A stretch of 64,000 nucleotides of DNA from Sporodiniella umbellata (Eukaryota > Mucoromycota > Mucoromycetes > Mucorales > Rhizopodaceae). Positions within the stretch are counted from its first letter, which is position 1. Each line of letters opens with the position of its first letter. Positions 1 through 10,096 of this stretch are shown one piece after another. The notes under the pieces were generated by a model. The model was not told the origin of the DNA, ran no database searches, and saw only the letters and a list, made by a program, of their open reading frames with translations. The stretch spans positions 340,001-404,000 of the forward strand of contig JAIXMR010000002.1 in the NCBI GenBank assembly GCA_025677835.1, in the 5' to 3' direction. Position numbers and translations under genes: made by a program.

Positions 1-266
1 GTAAAGCTACGGTCGGTCTTTCGAAGTGTTCGATCTTGGAACGGCTTTAATATACAGTCAACCATCTCTCTTTACTTACACGTCGTAGGCCCTTGTTTGA
101 CTTCACAGCCAGGACAATGAAACTTTTCTACTAAATCCACAAGCTCGATCTTGAGACAATGCGAATGATACCAATCGGAACAGACATCGCATTGAAGCCA
201 GATATCGTAATTACCTTCTGTTTCCACTTGATTCTTATCACAAAGTGGACAGGGTTCTGAAGCCAT
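1..266 (-). CDS. PHD-finger protein, 5' part only (possible JmjC histone demethylase)
   Basis: The gene starts at 266 and runs off the left edge. The first exon (80-266) encodes a compact PHD zinc finger: CPLC near residue 6, CDVC near 26, WYHSHC near 32 and CPGC near 51, giving the Cys4-His-Cys3 ligand order. A GTAAGT donor follows, and an acceptor before position 34 lets the frame continue as GPTTYRTLRK to the edge. An N-terminal PHD ending in a GPT(T)Y-like tail is typical of JHDM1/KDM2-7-type demethylases, where the finger reads histone H3 and a JmjC domain follows. The JmjC domain is outside the window, so the enzyme assignment is inference. Confidence is good for a PHD finger and moderate for the gene type. 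Confidence 0.6.
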
Positions 267-394
267 TTTAATTCTCTAATTCAAAAACAAAAAGATGCAC
301 ATTCAAAAAAAAAAAAAAAAAAAAAAAATATCAGCTCAGGAAAATCCACTTTTTTCGGAAATTATTATTATTATTATTATTTTATTATTACTAA

Positions 395-425
<31 letters not shown>

Positions 426-432
426 GGCTTTA

Positions 433-2580
433 TTATAACAATCGAGTAATCTTTCCTATACCTTTTGTACGTCCTTCTCTAAAAACCTAAAGAAAAAGGG
501 TAGGGTTAGCAAAGGAAGGATAGAATGTAGATGTTTTACCAGTCGAGAACCAAGGATGAGATATTCAGGTTGCTTGACAAATTCAAATTCCTATAGAAAC
601 AAGGTTCAACAAGGGCTTGAAAAGGAGGGGGAAATGATTTATATTTTTACGACTTTAGCACGATCGCCGGTACGTAACACGTTTTGTTCTATTGTTGTGA
701 TACTGGCAGTTTGCCGCACAGCACCGCAATGCACCATGGCTTGATATTTTGATTTAATGGTAGTGGAGTGATAGAGTACGAGAATTTCAGCTTCAAAGCG
801 ACGAGAGACCTTGGGCATGGGCTGCTCTTTTTCGTGTGTCAAGAGAACCTGGCCTTTTCGAATGGCGTTTCTTCGGACATTCTTGAGCGCCAAGGTGACG
901 GTCTGTCCGGCTGTGGCAGCAGGTACGGCCACTCGTTTTCGATGGATGCCCTTGATGGAAGTGGTAATAAACTGTGCTACCGAGTCCGGTCCTAGGATCA
1001 ACTTATCGCCCACATGCACTACACCTGACCGGATCAATCCACTTACCACCGTGCCTACAAAGGGCACAGAGTAAGTCTCGTTGATTTCAAAATGAAGTGG
1101 CTGGTCTGTTTCGTAATGCGTCAGACAAGGCAAGATGTTGAGAAAGTTACGGACCAGATCCAGCCCTTGACCGGTCACGTTGCTCACTTGAAATACCGGG
1201 CATAGACGCTCGCTGACAAAGTTTTGCTATACCAAAAGGATAAGAAAGAGCAGAACGCTAGGGTTTTTTTTTTTTTTTTTTTTTTTCAAAGCCTACTTAC
1301 TGCAGTCATGACCACATCGTGATTATTCTGTACAAACAAAGGAATCTTTCGACACGATTTGGATTTCAGTATCTTGTTTAACTCCTTGATCGTTTGTTCC
1401 AGCACATGCTCAGGGCAACGGTCGATCTTGGTGATCACCACCAGAACAGGGATAGCCAACGACAGAGCCAGGCCGAGATGCTCTTTGGCCATACCAATCA
1501 TACCTGCATTGGCGCCTACCTGGTAAGAAAAAAAAAAAAAAAAAAAAAGCATGGATGAGTAGAGCGCTTTAGGGATAGACAAACAAACCATCAACATTGC
1601 AAAATCCGGCGCACTGCCTGTCATACCAAACACGGTAGTCTATCAAATGCTGTGAGAAGAAAGAAAAACAATACGCTTTACCTTCAGATACTTTTCATGT
1701 CCAGCCAAATCTACAAAACTCACCACCTTGGACGCTTTCACCGTGATTTCCTCCCACGTCAACTTCTTACCAGCACCCGAAGGATGAAGAATTGGTTTCG
1801 AGTGCGAATCAAACCCCAAGATATCGCCACCCACGCTAGAGGTTCGACCCGACTCAATCTCATGTTTGTGTCGAAACAGGTTAACTCTTGCTTTTCCTCT
1901 TCCATCGTCCAAGATGCCTTTGGTCAGGACACCCAACATTGTAGACTACAAAGGGCCCTACCGTATCAGCCTTCTCACTTGTACGCCTCCTCTTCTCCTT
2001 CTTACCTTGCCTGCATCCACGTTGCCTACCACAGCCACCCTCACTTCTAACACATCCTGGACTGTCTTGCAACGTTTTCGAATCATGACATGAGAACTCT
2101 CTGTAGTCGGTGTTTTATTGATTTCCAATTCAATCAATGCTTCAAGATCCGTTAGGTCAGCTTCCAATCCATGAGCCACCGCGGTCAAGGTCTCTATTGC
2201 CGTTTGATACTCTTGCTCGGTTAATGCCATAGCTGTACCATCCTCTAAACATGGTTTTGGGGCTTAGATCATCACTTTCTGTCGTACTCCCTTCATTTAC
2301 TACCTTCCGATCCTATTTCAAACAAAGCTTCCCCTTGTCCTTGTTCTATACGTGCTGAGATTGTCTCTGTCAACCATTGTCTATCCGCCGCGTTACCTTG
2401 GATCAATCGCTCCTACATAAAAACCCTAAGACACCACAGCCATACCCTTTCTCTTACTTTTAATGTGCGTTGCACTGTTTCTTCTACAAACGTGGCGTCA
2501 AGAGAAGCATGATATAATGCTGAAACCAACCGTGTTGCTTCATCTTCAGGACCACTTTCTTGCTGAGTGCGTTCAGTCAT
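433..2580 (-). CDS. GTPBP1/GTPBP2-family translational GTPase
   Basis: Eight exons give 561 residues: 2458-2580, 2304-2412, 2006-2244, 1682-1945, 1589-1639, 1301-1519, 651-1226, 540-590 and 433-486 (nine segments; the coding sum is 1686 nt). The G domain shows GNVDAGK-ST (G1, about residue 151, with an intron exactly between K and S), DLAGH (G3, about 236) and TKID (G4, about 292). EF-Tu-like beta-barrel domains follow, and the C-terminus [11 protein letters not shown] is typical of the family. The motifs [15 protein letters not shown] and KEHLGLAL are close to animal GTPBP1, which is linked to ribosome and mRNA surveillance rather than normal elongation. One intron carries a T tract of about 22 nt and another a tract of 20 nt. 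It is divergent from the small gene at 3324. Confidence 0.93.
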
Positions 2581-3323
2581 TTCAATAGAATCTCAAGACG
2601 CTTTTTGATAGGCAGAAAAAATTGTACTTGTGTATATCAACAAAACAAAAAATTAAAAAAAAAATTAAAAAAAAAAAAAAAAAAGAAAAAGAAAAATAGG
2701 CGATAGTGATCTTTCCACACTTTTTTCTTTTTTTTTTTTTTTTTTTTTTCTCTCTCTCTCTCTCTCTCCATTCTGCCTTTTCCTTTTATATTGAATCATG
2801 GATAAGCTCTGAGTTTAAAACGGTGTGTATGTAGAGTGCAGACCGCAGTGTGAGCTCATTCTCTGCTCAATAGACAAGAGTATGTGTCTTAATGACTCAT
2901 TCTCTTAAGAAACCAAAGCAAAAGACAAAAAACCGCAGTAAAACAATCAGCCTAGAAAAAGTGAGGCGAGGTAACTAAGCAAACGGATCCAAGCGCTATG
3001 GATTTGTTTTAGGGTCACACACAGCCTCCCAAACGGCGATTTAAAAGTGTCTTTTAATGCAAAAAAAAAAAAACAACAACACAAAAGAGCTTGTCAGCCC
3101 AACATCTTGCTGTGGAAAGAACGATATAACGCTTCAAGTGCTTGATGATCCTGTCTGGATAGTTTGAGTCTCTTGTCAGTGGGAGATGATTCTGAAGGCA
3201 TACAGGCAAGAAAAAGGGGTGTGTGTGTGTCTGGAAGTTTGTTTATCCGAAAATGACAGATAGAATCCTCCTCCCAATTTTTTTTTTTTTTGGGGGGGGG
3301 AAGCCTTTTTCTTTTTTCTAATC
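2581..3323. other. Divergent intergenic region with homopolymer and CT tracts
   Basis: This lies between the GTPase start and the next gene. It holds A runs near 2650-2690, a T run near 2728-2749 followed by a (TC)n microsatellite to 2768, and a T12-G9 run at about 3279-3300, just 5' of the next start codon. A TGACTCA heptamer (bZIP-type site) is at 2893. I see no gene in it. Confidence 0.6.
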
Positions 3324-3876
3324 ATGTTTCGATTGACCACTAGAATAAGCCGGTCTCTTTTTGTTAGAAACCAACACGTACATCTACCTCGATCCAACCG
3401 AGTGTTAACAGCCTTATCCACAAGAACCTTTGCCTCTTCTCATGATTGGCAACAAGGACCCAGCCATCCTGTTTTGGACAAGATTTCTAAACACCCTCAG
3501 ATTGTCAAACAATTAACTGAATTTACTTATTTCTTGCAAAGCAAAGGGGTTGAATTGACACAAAAACCCAACTACATGCAGGTGAATAAAGTACTTTTTA
3601 AAAGAGAGTTCTACCTTGTTAACCAAAAAAAAAAAAAAAAAAAAAAAAAAGCTAATGAAAGTAATGAGTGATCCTGAAGTAAAAGAAAAGACACGTCAAT
3701 TAGTGCAAGACATGCAAGCAGCAGGCATCACCTTGGATATGAATTCGATTCGAGAGATTCAAGAACAGATGGCCAAGGCAAACGATCCTTTTGGTGAAGA
3801 AAAACCCAAAGAAGAAAAGAAAGAAGGCGTTATGGACAAAGTGAAGGGTTATTTTAAAAAGCCATCATCAGAATAA
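3324..3876 (+). CDS. Small probable mitochondrial protein, 160 aa
   Basis: Two exons (3324-3581 and 3652-3876) join in frame as ...KPNYMQ-LMKVMSDPEV.... The N-terminus is rich in Arg, Ser and hydrophobic residues with no acids for about 35 positions (MFRLTTRISRSLFVRNQHV), which fits a mitochondrial presequence. The mature part is helical and charged: a segment predicting helix (HPQIVKQLTEFTYFLQSKGVEL), then KEKTRQLVQDMQAAG, and a Lys/Glu-rich tail ending in a GYFKKPSSE-like amphipathic end. I do not recognise the family. The intron ends in a run of about 25 A immediately before the AG acceptor, an unusual 3' splice context seen elsewhere in this window. The stop lies 29 bp from the NAF1 stop. 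Confidence 0.78.
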
Positions 3877-3897
3877 TAAAAGAGAGAGGCTTTTATT
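3875..3897. terminator. Palindromic poly(A)-signal pair between convergent stops
   Basis: AATAAAAG at 3875-3882 and CTTTTATT at 3890-3897 form a perfect 8-bp inverted repeat with a 7-nt loop. Each strand therefore carries AATAAA directed at its own gene: the plus-strand gene ends at 3876 and the minus-strand NAF1 ends at 3906. It can serve as a shared, bidirectional poly(A) signal. Confidence 0.6.
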
Positions 3898-3905
3898 TTG
3901 ATGTG

Positions 3906-5016
3906 TTAAAGGTCGGCATAGCTCTGTTGTTGGCGTTGAGGAAGTGCAGCGGAATAGTCTTCCAAAGCTGCATCAAAATCGTTTTCAGCTCTACGTTGTT
4001 TTTTGATCGTCTCGTGTTGGTCTAGCTGTCTCTCTCGTTTTTTCCTAAAGCAGACATGGTTTAGTTTGGGTTTGAATGTTTGTTTTTGGTTTACATCTTC
4101 TTTTCTCGATTCTTTTGCTGTCGATGAGCCAATTCTTTTTCATCGTCAGAGAATTCTGCTTCCTGTAAGGTAAAAAAAAAAAAAAGGAGAGGATGAGAAG
4201 AAGCGGTTGGGTGAGCGACTTACATCTTCAGCCACTTCTTCATCAAAAAAGTTACTGGCGTCTGTGTGTTTGATGAGCTTGAGTCGTTCGGTTTGGATGA
4301 CTTGTGTTTTTTGATAAGAGGGTGCGTAAAAGATAGGAGTGCCAACGACGGCAAGTGCCGGGTTGATCTCGTTCCTGTCGTTATAACGTACGGTATAGAA
4401 AGGGCGAGCGATTGGACCAAAAGTCTCAAAGACCTCCCCCACCACTTCTCTACTCTCGGATACCAAGAGAGAGCCAGCGTCCAGAGCGTTATATTCCGCA
4501 CCGTTCCTAGCCTGGATAACAATGACATGATCAATGACCTGAAAAACGTTGCCAGCAAATAGAATTTCAGTTGTCTGGGTGAGATCAAACACGGGTTTTT
4601 CAATAGTGAATTCGGTCACTTCATTCTTTGTTTTCAAAGGACCTTCCTCTTTGGCTGTCTCCTCTTCTTCCTCTGGTTGATTCTCGTCCCTATCCATCGT
4701 TCTAAGAAAAACATACATACGTCTCTCCAGGCTTATTTACCCAGAGTCTTCACTATCGGACGATAATTCAAATTCACTACTTTCATCGCCTGCCTCCCCT
4801 TTCGATTCACCGGCAATGGCTGCTTCCAATCGTTTATCCTCTTCAGCTAACCCTCTGTCAGGCTCGACAGTTTCCTTTTGAAAAGGTCACCTTACGTTTC
4901 AGTCTATTATAAACCTTTACCTGGGGTCTATTCTGTCCTTCTCTTAAAAGATTCTGTGCAAGTTCTTGTTCTGCAAATTGACTTGCAATCAAAAGATCGT
5001 CTACGGGTGGATCCAT
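3906..5016 (-). CDS. NAF1: H/ACA snoRNP assembly factor Naf1
   Basis: Five exons (4921-5016, 4741-4874, 4224-4701, 4095-4162, 3906-4044) give 304 residues, an exact codon total. The core is the Gar1-like beta-barrel with VIDHVIVIQ, GSLLVSESREVVGEVFETFG and PFYTVRYND, the signature of Naf1 and Gar1. Acidic stretches before it (SSEFELSSDSEDSG and a run of Glu) and a basic KKRERQ region after it fit Naf1 rather than Gar1, as there are no GAR repeats. Naf1 binds Cbf5 during early H/ACA RNP assembly in the nucleus and is later replaced by Gar1. The protein is shorter than yeast and human Naf1 (about 490 aa), lacking a long low-complexity tail. Confidence 0.9.
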
Positions 5017-5700
5017 TCTATAGAAAGATAAAACTAAATTCCCTTTTATTTTTTTTTTTTTTCATTTTTTTATTTTTTTCAGCACTTATCGGCATAAAAC
5101 AGTCACTTTGGGTGTAGACAGAGAGAATGTCAAATCCAAGGTCTAGAAAATGGACTGTTTTTTTTTTTTTTTTTTTTTTTTTGATGATTTAATAGGATTT
5201 GGTGGAAAATGGTAGGCCAACATGTGAAAGAAAGCAAAGGGTTCAACAATGTGAGTGGATGACGTCTCTTTTAAGACAGAGTCAGTGGGAAAGGGTGCTT
5301 AAGACTCTCGATGTGTAGAGTTGATAAGGAATTCAAAGTTTTCAAGGAATTTTATTTGTTTGTTGTAATTTGAAATTCTAGAAAATAAACAAGATTGGGT
5401 TGTAAAAAGAGGGCAAGTGAGTGAGTGAGTGTTCTGAAGTTGAATTGGTCAAGTAAAAATAGCTTGTATCCCAGCCATGATCTGTGATTCGTTCAGAGCC
5501 AATTTTAGATAGGATTTTTTTATTTCTGTTTGGTTTTTTTTTTTTTTTTTTCTTTCCTTTTGTTATTATTTTCTTTTTTTTTTTTTTTTTTTTTTTTTTG
5601 GAGAAAAAAGAGAGCAGTGTTTATAAAGATAATAATAAGAGCAATCATAATAACAATCATAATTCAAATAATAATAATAATAATAATAATCACCAAAATA
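5017..5700. other. Intergenic region with T tracts
   Basis: It contains T runs at about 5157-5182, 5532-5551 and 5574-5599, then an ATA/AAT trinucleotide-rich stretch (5620-5700) that runs up to the next start codon. No gene is visible. Confidence 0.55.
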
Positions 5701-6222
5701 ATGGATTCAATGAGTAAAGAGCAATTAATGAAACGACTCGTGGACGCTAGTCAGTTAAAGATCTATCCGCCTGTGACCTCTCGATACGAGGTGCCTTTAA
5801 GAAAGATATTGCTGACTACGAGGTTAGGATTTTTGATTTTTTTTTTTTTTTTTGTTGCCCTCTCCCATCAAGGGGCTTTAGGCATTGTTGAAGTATATTG
5901 AAAGCAAAGAGAGAATAGATTGTGGAATCATGTTCGTAAAGAGCAGGATTTGCTAGTAGAAGACACCTGGCTAGATGAGTTTATGTTTAGTCAAGAAGAC
6001 CTCAAGAAGAAAGATCTCACAGACTGGTCTTGGATTGAACAAGAAGAACTGCTCTTGGAGACAATAGACGACACCCTCAATCTGCTATCTCATGAAAAAC
6101 GAAAGCGAGAAGAGGACGGTCAGGTACAAAAGAAGTTCAAAATCGATCAAGACATCTTTTGCTTTTCTTCTGATACCGCTGGACCGGCTACACCCACTTC
6201 GCCTGTATTATTGAGTGCCTAA
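5701..6222 (+). CDS. Hypothetical protein, 141 aa
   Basis: Two exons (5701-5822 and 5919-6222) join as KILLTT-RLWNHVRKEQD with an exact codon total (142 with stop). The intron starts GTTAGG, includes a T run and ends at GAATAG; an AG at 5889 was not used because it breaks the frame. The protein is helical, with an N-terminal part MSKEQLMKRLVDASQLKIYPP, a Trp-rich acidic middle (DLTDWSWIEQEELLLETIDD) and a basic KRKREED patch. I do not recognise the family. The start is the first ATG after the A/T-rich leader; a second ATG lies three codons further on. Confidence 0.65.
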
Positions 6223-6645
6223 AAAAAAAGAAAAGAAACTCGAAAAATAACAAAAAACAAAAAAATAACAAAACAAAAACCAAAAAAAAAAAAAAAAAAA
6301 AAAAGCTATCAAAACAAACCAAAACCAAACCAATACTCCATTTCTCTTTCTACTCTTTGCTCTGTTTTCTTTTCTTTTTTTTTTTTTTTTTTTTTTTTTC
6401 TGCTCTCTCCTCATCACACACACCCCTCCCCCTTTTTATTTTTATTTTTTTCTCACTTTTAAGGGAAAAAGCACACTTCACGCACACTCTCTCGCACACA
6501 CACATATTTATATATATGTATATATACACCCACACATATACACCCACACTCACTCACACTTATACATATTTATACTTCATCTCTTTCTTGTTTAAAATTA
6601 AAGCCGTCAAAAAAAAAAAAAAAAAAAAGGAAAAAGCTAACCAAC

Positions 6646-6680
<35 letters not shown>

Positions 6681-7096
6681 AAAAACAGCAGTAATTATAA
6701 TATTATTAGTGAATTAAGAACAGGAAAATAAAAATAAAAAAAAAAGAAAAAGAAAAAAAAAAACAGACACTATGTACAAGACATTCATGAACCATTAAAA
6801 GAAAATAACCCCTTCAAAAAAAAAAACTATGTCGCCCGGACTGAGCTTTATGTCGTCCAACCAGAAATAAACGTCTTTCTTTTTTTTTTTTTTTGACATA
6901 CTTTAAAACTTATGCGCGTTGTACTGCTTGAAAGAGATTAAAAACATTCAAGACTTTTTAAAATTTCAAGAGAAAAATGGGAGCTATTTTTTTTTTTTTT
7001 TTTTTTTGGGTTTTATTGTTATAAAAAAAAAAAAAAAAAAAAGAGAAAATAAGACTTAAAAATAAAGAAGCTTGAGAGGGGGGGGGGGGTGAAAAA
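6223..7096. other. Homopolymer-rich 3' flank
   Basis: Dense A and T runs of 10-26 nt, CA- and TA-rich microsatellite-like sequence at 6412-6560, and a G10 run at 7079-7089. The minus strand close to 7097-7150 is a strong pyrimidine tract belonging to the candidate NMT1 3' UTR intron. No coding signal. Confidence 0.55.
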
Positions 7097-7325
7097 CTAC
7101 AATCCAAACGAGAAAAAAAAAAGGGGGGGAAGGGGGAGGGGAAAGGGGTGGATTATGATTGGTCGACAGCTTCCCTTCGCAGGTATTATCCTGATCAGGT
7201 AATGAGAGTTTTTCATTCTCAGCCACAGAACAAAACCTTTTTTACCAGTTCTGTTCATGATTAGTAGCTCCCCTAGTGTCGACCCTCATTATTTTTAAAA
7301 ACAAACAAAACTGGGATAAGGTAAG

Positions 7326-7356
<31 letters not shown>

Positions 7357-7464
7357 GTTTGATTTCGTTGTGTTTGTTTTAGAATGCAAATAAACAGCAA
7401 AGAAAAAGACCGTTCAAGAAACAGATGAGTATACCTTAAGAATCATACAAAAGATGCATTTTAC
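7097..7464 (-). other. Candidate 3' UTR intron of NMT1 enclosing the riboswitch
   Basis: Downstream of the NMT1 stop (7502) two donor-like sites occur on the minus strand, GGTAAAAT with its G at 7464 and GGTATACT with its G at 7434. Downstream of the aptamer a long C/T tract (about 7160 to 7110 on the minus strand) ends in GATTGTAG, whose AG lies at 7098-7097. Donor, aptamer, pyrimidine tract and acceptor are thus in the order needed for a riboswitch-controlled 3' UTR intron. No transcript evidence is available. Confidence 0.5.
7161..7284 (-). promoter_or_regulatory. TPP (THI-box) riboswitch aptamer
   Basis: Read on the minus strand, the element has P1 formed by GGTCGACA (7277-7284) and TGTCGACC (7161-7168), a perfect 8-bp helix. 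Then come the CTAGGGGAGC strand, the conserved CTGAGA (7217-7222), the pyrophosphate-sensor region ACCTGATCAGGATAATACC (within 7178-7200) and the closing GCGAAGGGAAG. AGCTAC pairs with GTGGCT for P2, and ACAGAAC with GTTCTGT extends P3. These are the invariant blocks of the TPP riboswitch class. It sits about 220 nt after the stop codon of NMT1 on the same strand, so it should control that mRNA from its 3' UTR. Confidence 0.93.
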
Positions 7465-7501
7465 CTCCTTTTTCTTTTTTTTTTTTTTTTTTGGTGGTTG
7501 A

Positions 7502-8592
7502 TTAGACAACCGGTAGCTCGGGAGGAGCGATGCTGCTATGTAAGCAACGCGTACAACCTCCTTGGACAACGCCAGTCTCTACCGTCTTGGGCTCTACACC
7601 AGGCGCGGATTCTGCCAAAAGAGGCCAGCTGAGATACTCGTTTGACTGGTTCTGCTTAAAGTCAGCTTGAACAATAGCCAAGCGTTTACAGTAGGCAGTG
7701 ACCTTGTTCCAGTCGCGCTCTACGTTCTTGAGATCACGAGAAAAGTAGCGGAAGGAACGTTGAAAGATCTTGCGATGAATGTCAGTGTTCAATTCGGGCT
7801 TGAACTTGACAAAGCTAGCATAGGCTTCAGCTGGTTGAGCGACCATGTCGTCTGTAGCACGCTTGATGGCACGCAAATACTTTTTGACCTTTTCAGGGTT
7901 CTTCTGGATAAAGTGCGTGTTTCCGATATAGAGAATCTATGAAAAAGATAAAAACGCGTCAGCCATCTGGCAAGCGATGTTAACCATCTTACAGAACAAA
8001 AGCAACAGCAGCCTAGTTCAGCCAACTCGTCAATACGAAGCATTTGCACATCATCGCGCGATCTTCCCTGTTGCACTGACCATTCTTCCAGTTCGACTTG
8101 CTGTACGTTTTCAATCCCGATACCAGCATCGATTTCACCACGAATGATAGCACCTGTCACATTCATACCCACACGGACTGCTTGGTAATCGTTGGGTGTC
8201 ATGTCAAAATGACGCGTCAGTTCGTCCAGTTGAATCTTGCCAAACTCGCCTACGTAACCAATACGTTTGCCTCGGAGAGAACGAAAGTCGGTGATACCAC
8301 TCGAATGACGCAGATGGATGACACCAGTAAAAGGTTCATCGAGCAAAGTGCCGATGGACTGGATGTCATAGCCGCGCGCCTTGCCTGCAATCGTATGAAT
8401 CATGGCTTTAAGACCCAAGTCGGCCTTACCAGACCCAATGATTTCAGTGACATCAGAAGGGTCGTTGGGTTCAAGAATAGCTACTTGAATGCCTTCGTCT
8501 TTAAAGTAACCCTTTTGAGAGGCCAAGAACAAGGGCAAATGGTAGGGGGTAGCCTTCCAGTTCAATAAACACGTGATCTTTTCACTAGACAT
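7502..8592 (-). CDS. NMT1: 4-amino-5-hydroxymethyl-2-methylpyrimidine phosphate synthase (thiamine biosynthesis)
   Basis: Two exons (7993-8592 and 7502-7936) encode 344 residues, close to yeast Thi5 (340). The sequence follows Thi5 from [18 protein letters not shown] onward. Lys62 and His66 in GLKAMIHT match the PLP-lysine and the histidine that Thi5 consumes as substrate, and the CCCFC iron motif lies at 195-199. The enzyme makes the thiamine pyrimidine HMP-P from its own His66 and PLP in a single-turnover reaction, so tight repression of expression is expected. The start is the ATG giving MSSEK; upstream sequence in the same frame is low-complexity leader. The TPP riboswitch 3' of the stop gives a direct feedback control. 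Confidence 0.96.
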
Positions 8593-8880
8593 GAGGATGG
8601 TTATTTTAAAAACAAAAAGAAAAATGAAATATAGAAAAAAAAAAAAAAAAAAAGAAAATTGGGTGGGAAACCTTTTATTCTTTTTGGCTGCTCTTATTTT
8701 TATGTTGGGGTGTAGATAGGACAGCTGATGGGGGAAAGTCAAGCAAACGAAAGATCTATCTTTGATATCATATAAACAAAAACACAGGTACACACACACA
8801 CACACACACACACACCTATTTATATATATACGCACCCACGCGCTCCCGATACAAACCGATAGTTGGTGTAACCCGTATTT

Positions 8881-8916
<36 letters not shown>

Positions 8917-9917
8917 CCTATTTGCATAAAGGAGACATACAAACAGGGAGGATGAGTCAGTATCACTATCCGCTCTAAGAATATTATCACGTCCCTTCAT
9001 CGATAACTCACAGTCACCTCGTCAGACACTTGTCAGGGTCAAACAGAGGAACCTAAAAAAAATGAGCTACAACGATTACACAGTGCAAAGATTAGTCACA
9101 TCTCTCTTTGATTGGGGAATCCTACATCATCTCGCTCTAAAATCCTTTTTTACGACTTTCATCGTCTTGTTGTTTTGGAAATGTTTTTTTTTTTTTTTTT
9201 TTTTTTTTTGTTTTTGTTTTTGAGATGCTTTTGTTTTGAATCTATGTTTTGAACACTTACACACACTTGTATACCTTTTTTTTTTTATATATAGAAATAG
9301 GAGAAACCATCTTTTTTAGTCTTATTGCTTACCCCCGCCCCTTTTTATTTAGGTGTTTATCACAGAAAGTGATGCACAAGGAAAAACACATATAAAAAAA
9401 AAAAAAAAATCTGAGTGATTTTATTTCTAAATATCTCGGCTATTGAATGAGACAAAAAGAGTCATTTTAGGTACACCCAAAAGAGCTCATTTTGTTCCCT
9501 AAAGAATAGAAACTATAATTTCCTGGGCTGCATAATAAAACATAGCACATATAAAAAGTTATCTGGAATAAGTCCGATAGAACTCAATGACTTGACTACA
9601 ACAACAATGGAAATGATAAGCTATAAATGGTATAAATGATTGGCTTATAAAAGCTCTTATCATCTCATTAATTTTCTTTCCGCTCTCTTCATTATTATTC
9701 ACTTGTCTGTTCTTTATTTTATTTTCATCTTGCTTTCCAAGTCTTTCTTTCTTTTATCTTTTTTTTTTTTTTTTATATATATTTTATATATAAAAAAAAA
9801 AAACTCCTATCCATACATTGGCCCGATAGCCGTATTACTACAATTCATACCTCATTTCATCTTCCTCCCCTTCTCTTTCAACTCTTTTTTTTTTTCACTC
9901 TCATTGATTCCATTCTC
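8593..9917. other. Divergent promoter region between NMT1 and the CofD-like gene
   Basis: It contains an A run at about 8637-8653, a (CA)n repeat at 8790-8813, a (CT)n repeat at about 8884-8911, a TGAGTCA heptamer at 8953, and T runs near 9184-9210 and 9760-9775. No further gene is evident. Open frames here are low-complexity. Confidence 0.55.
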
Positions 9918-10064
9918 ATGACTAGTTTTGTTGTATTCTCTGGTGGATCTGCTTGCAACCATATACTAAAAACCTTTCACCAGCTCTCGAATGATGAAGT
10001 CTCTTATGTTCTTGGTATGAGCGACAACGGTGGATCAACTGTAAACATTCAAAATGAATAATAA

Positions 10065-10096
<32 letters not shown>

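Noticed and set aside
2893..8959. TGACTCA/TGAGTCA heptamers (2893 and 8953) as Gcn4 targets controlled by the bZIP gene in this window
   Set aside because: A 7-mer with two variants is expected several times in 64 kb by chance, and there is no supporting arrangement.
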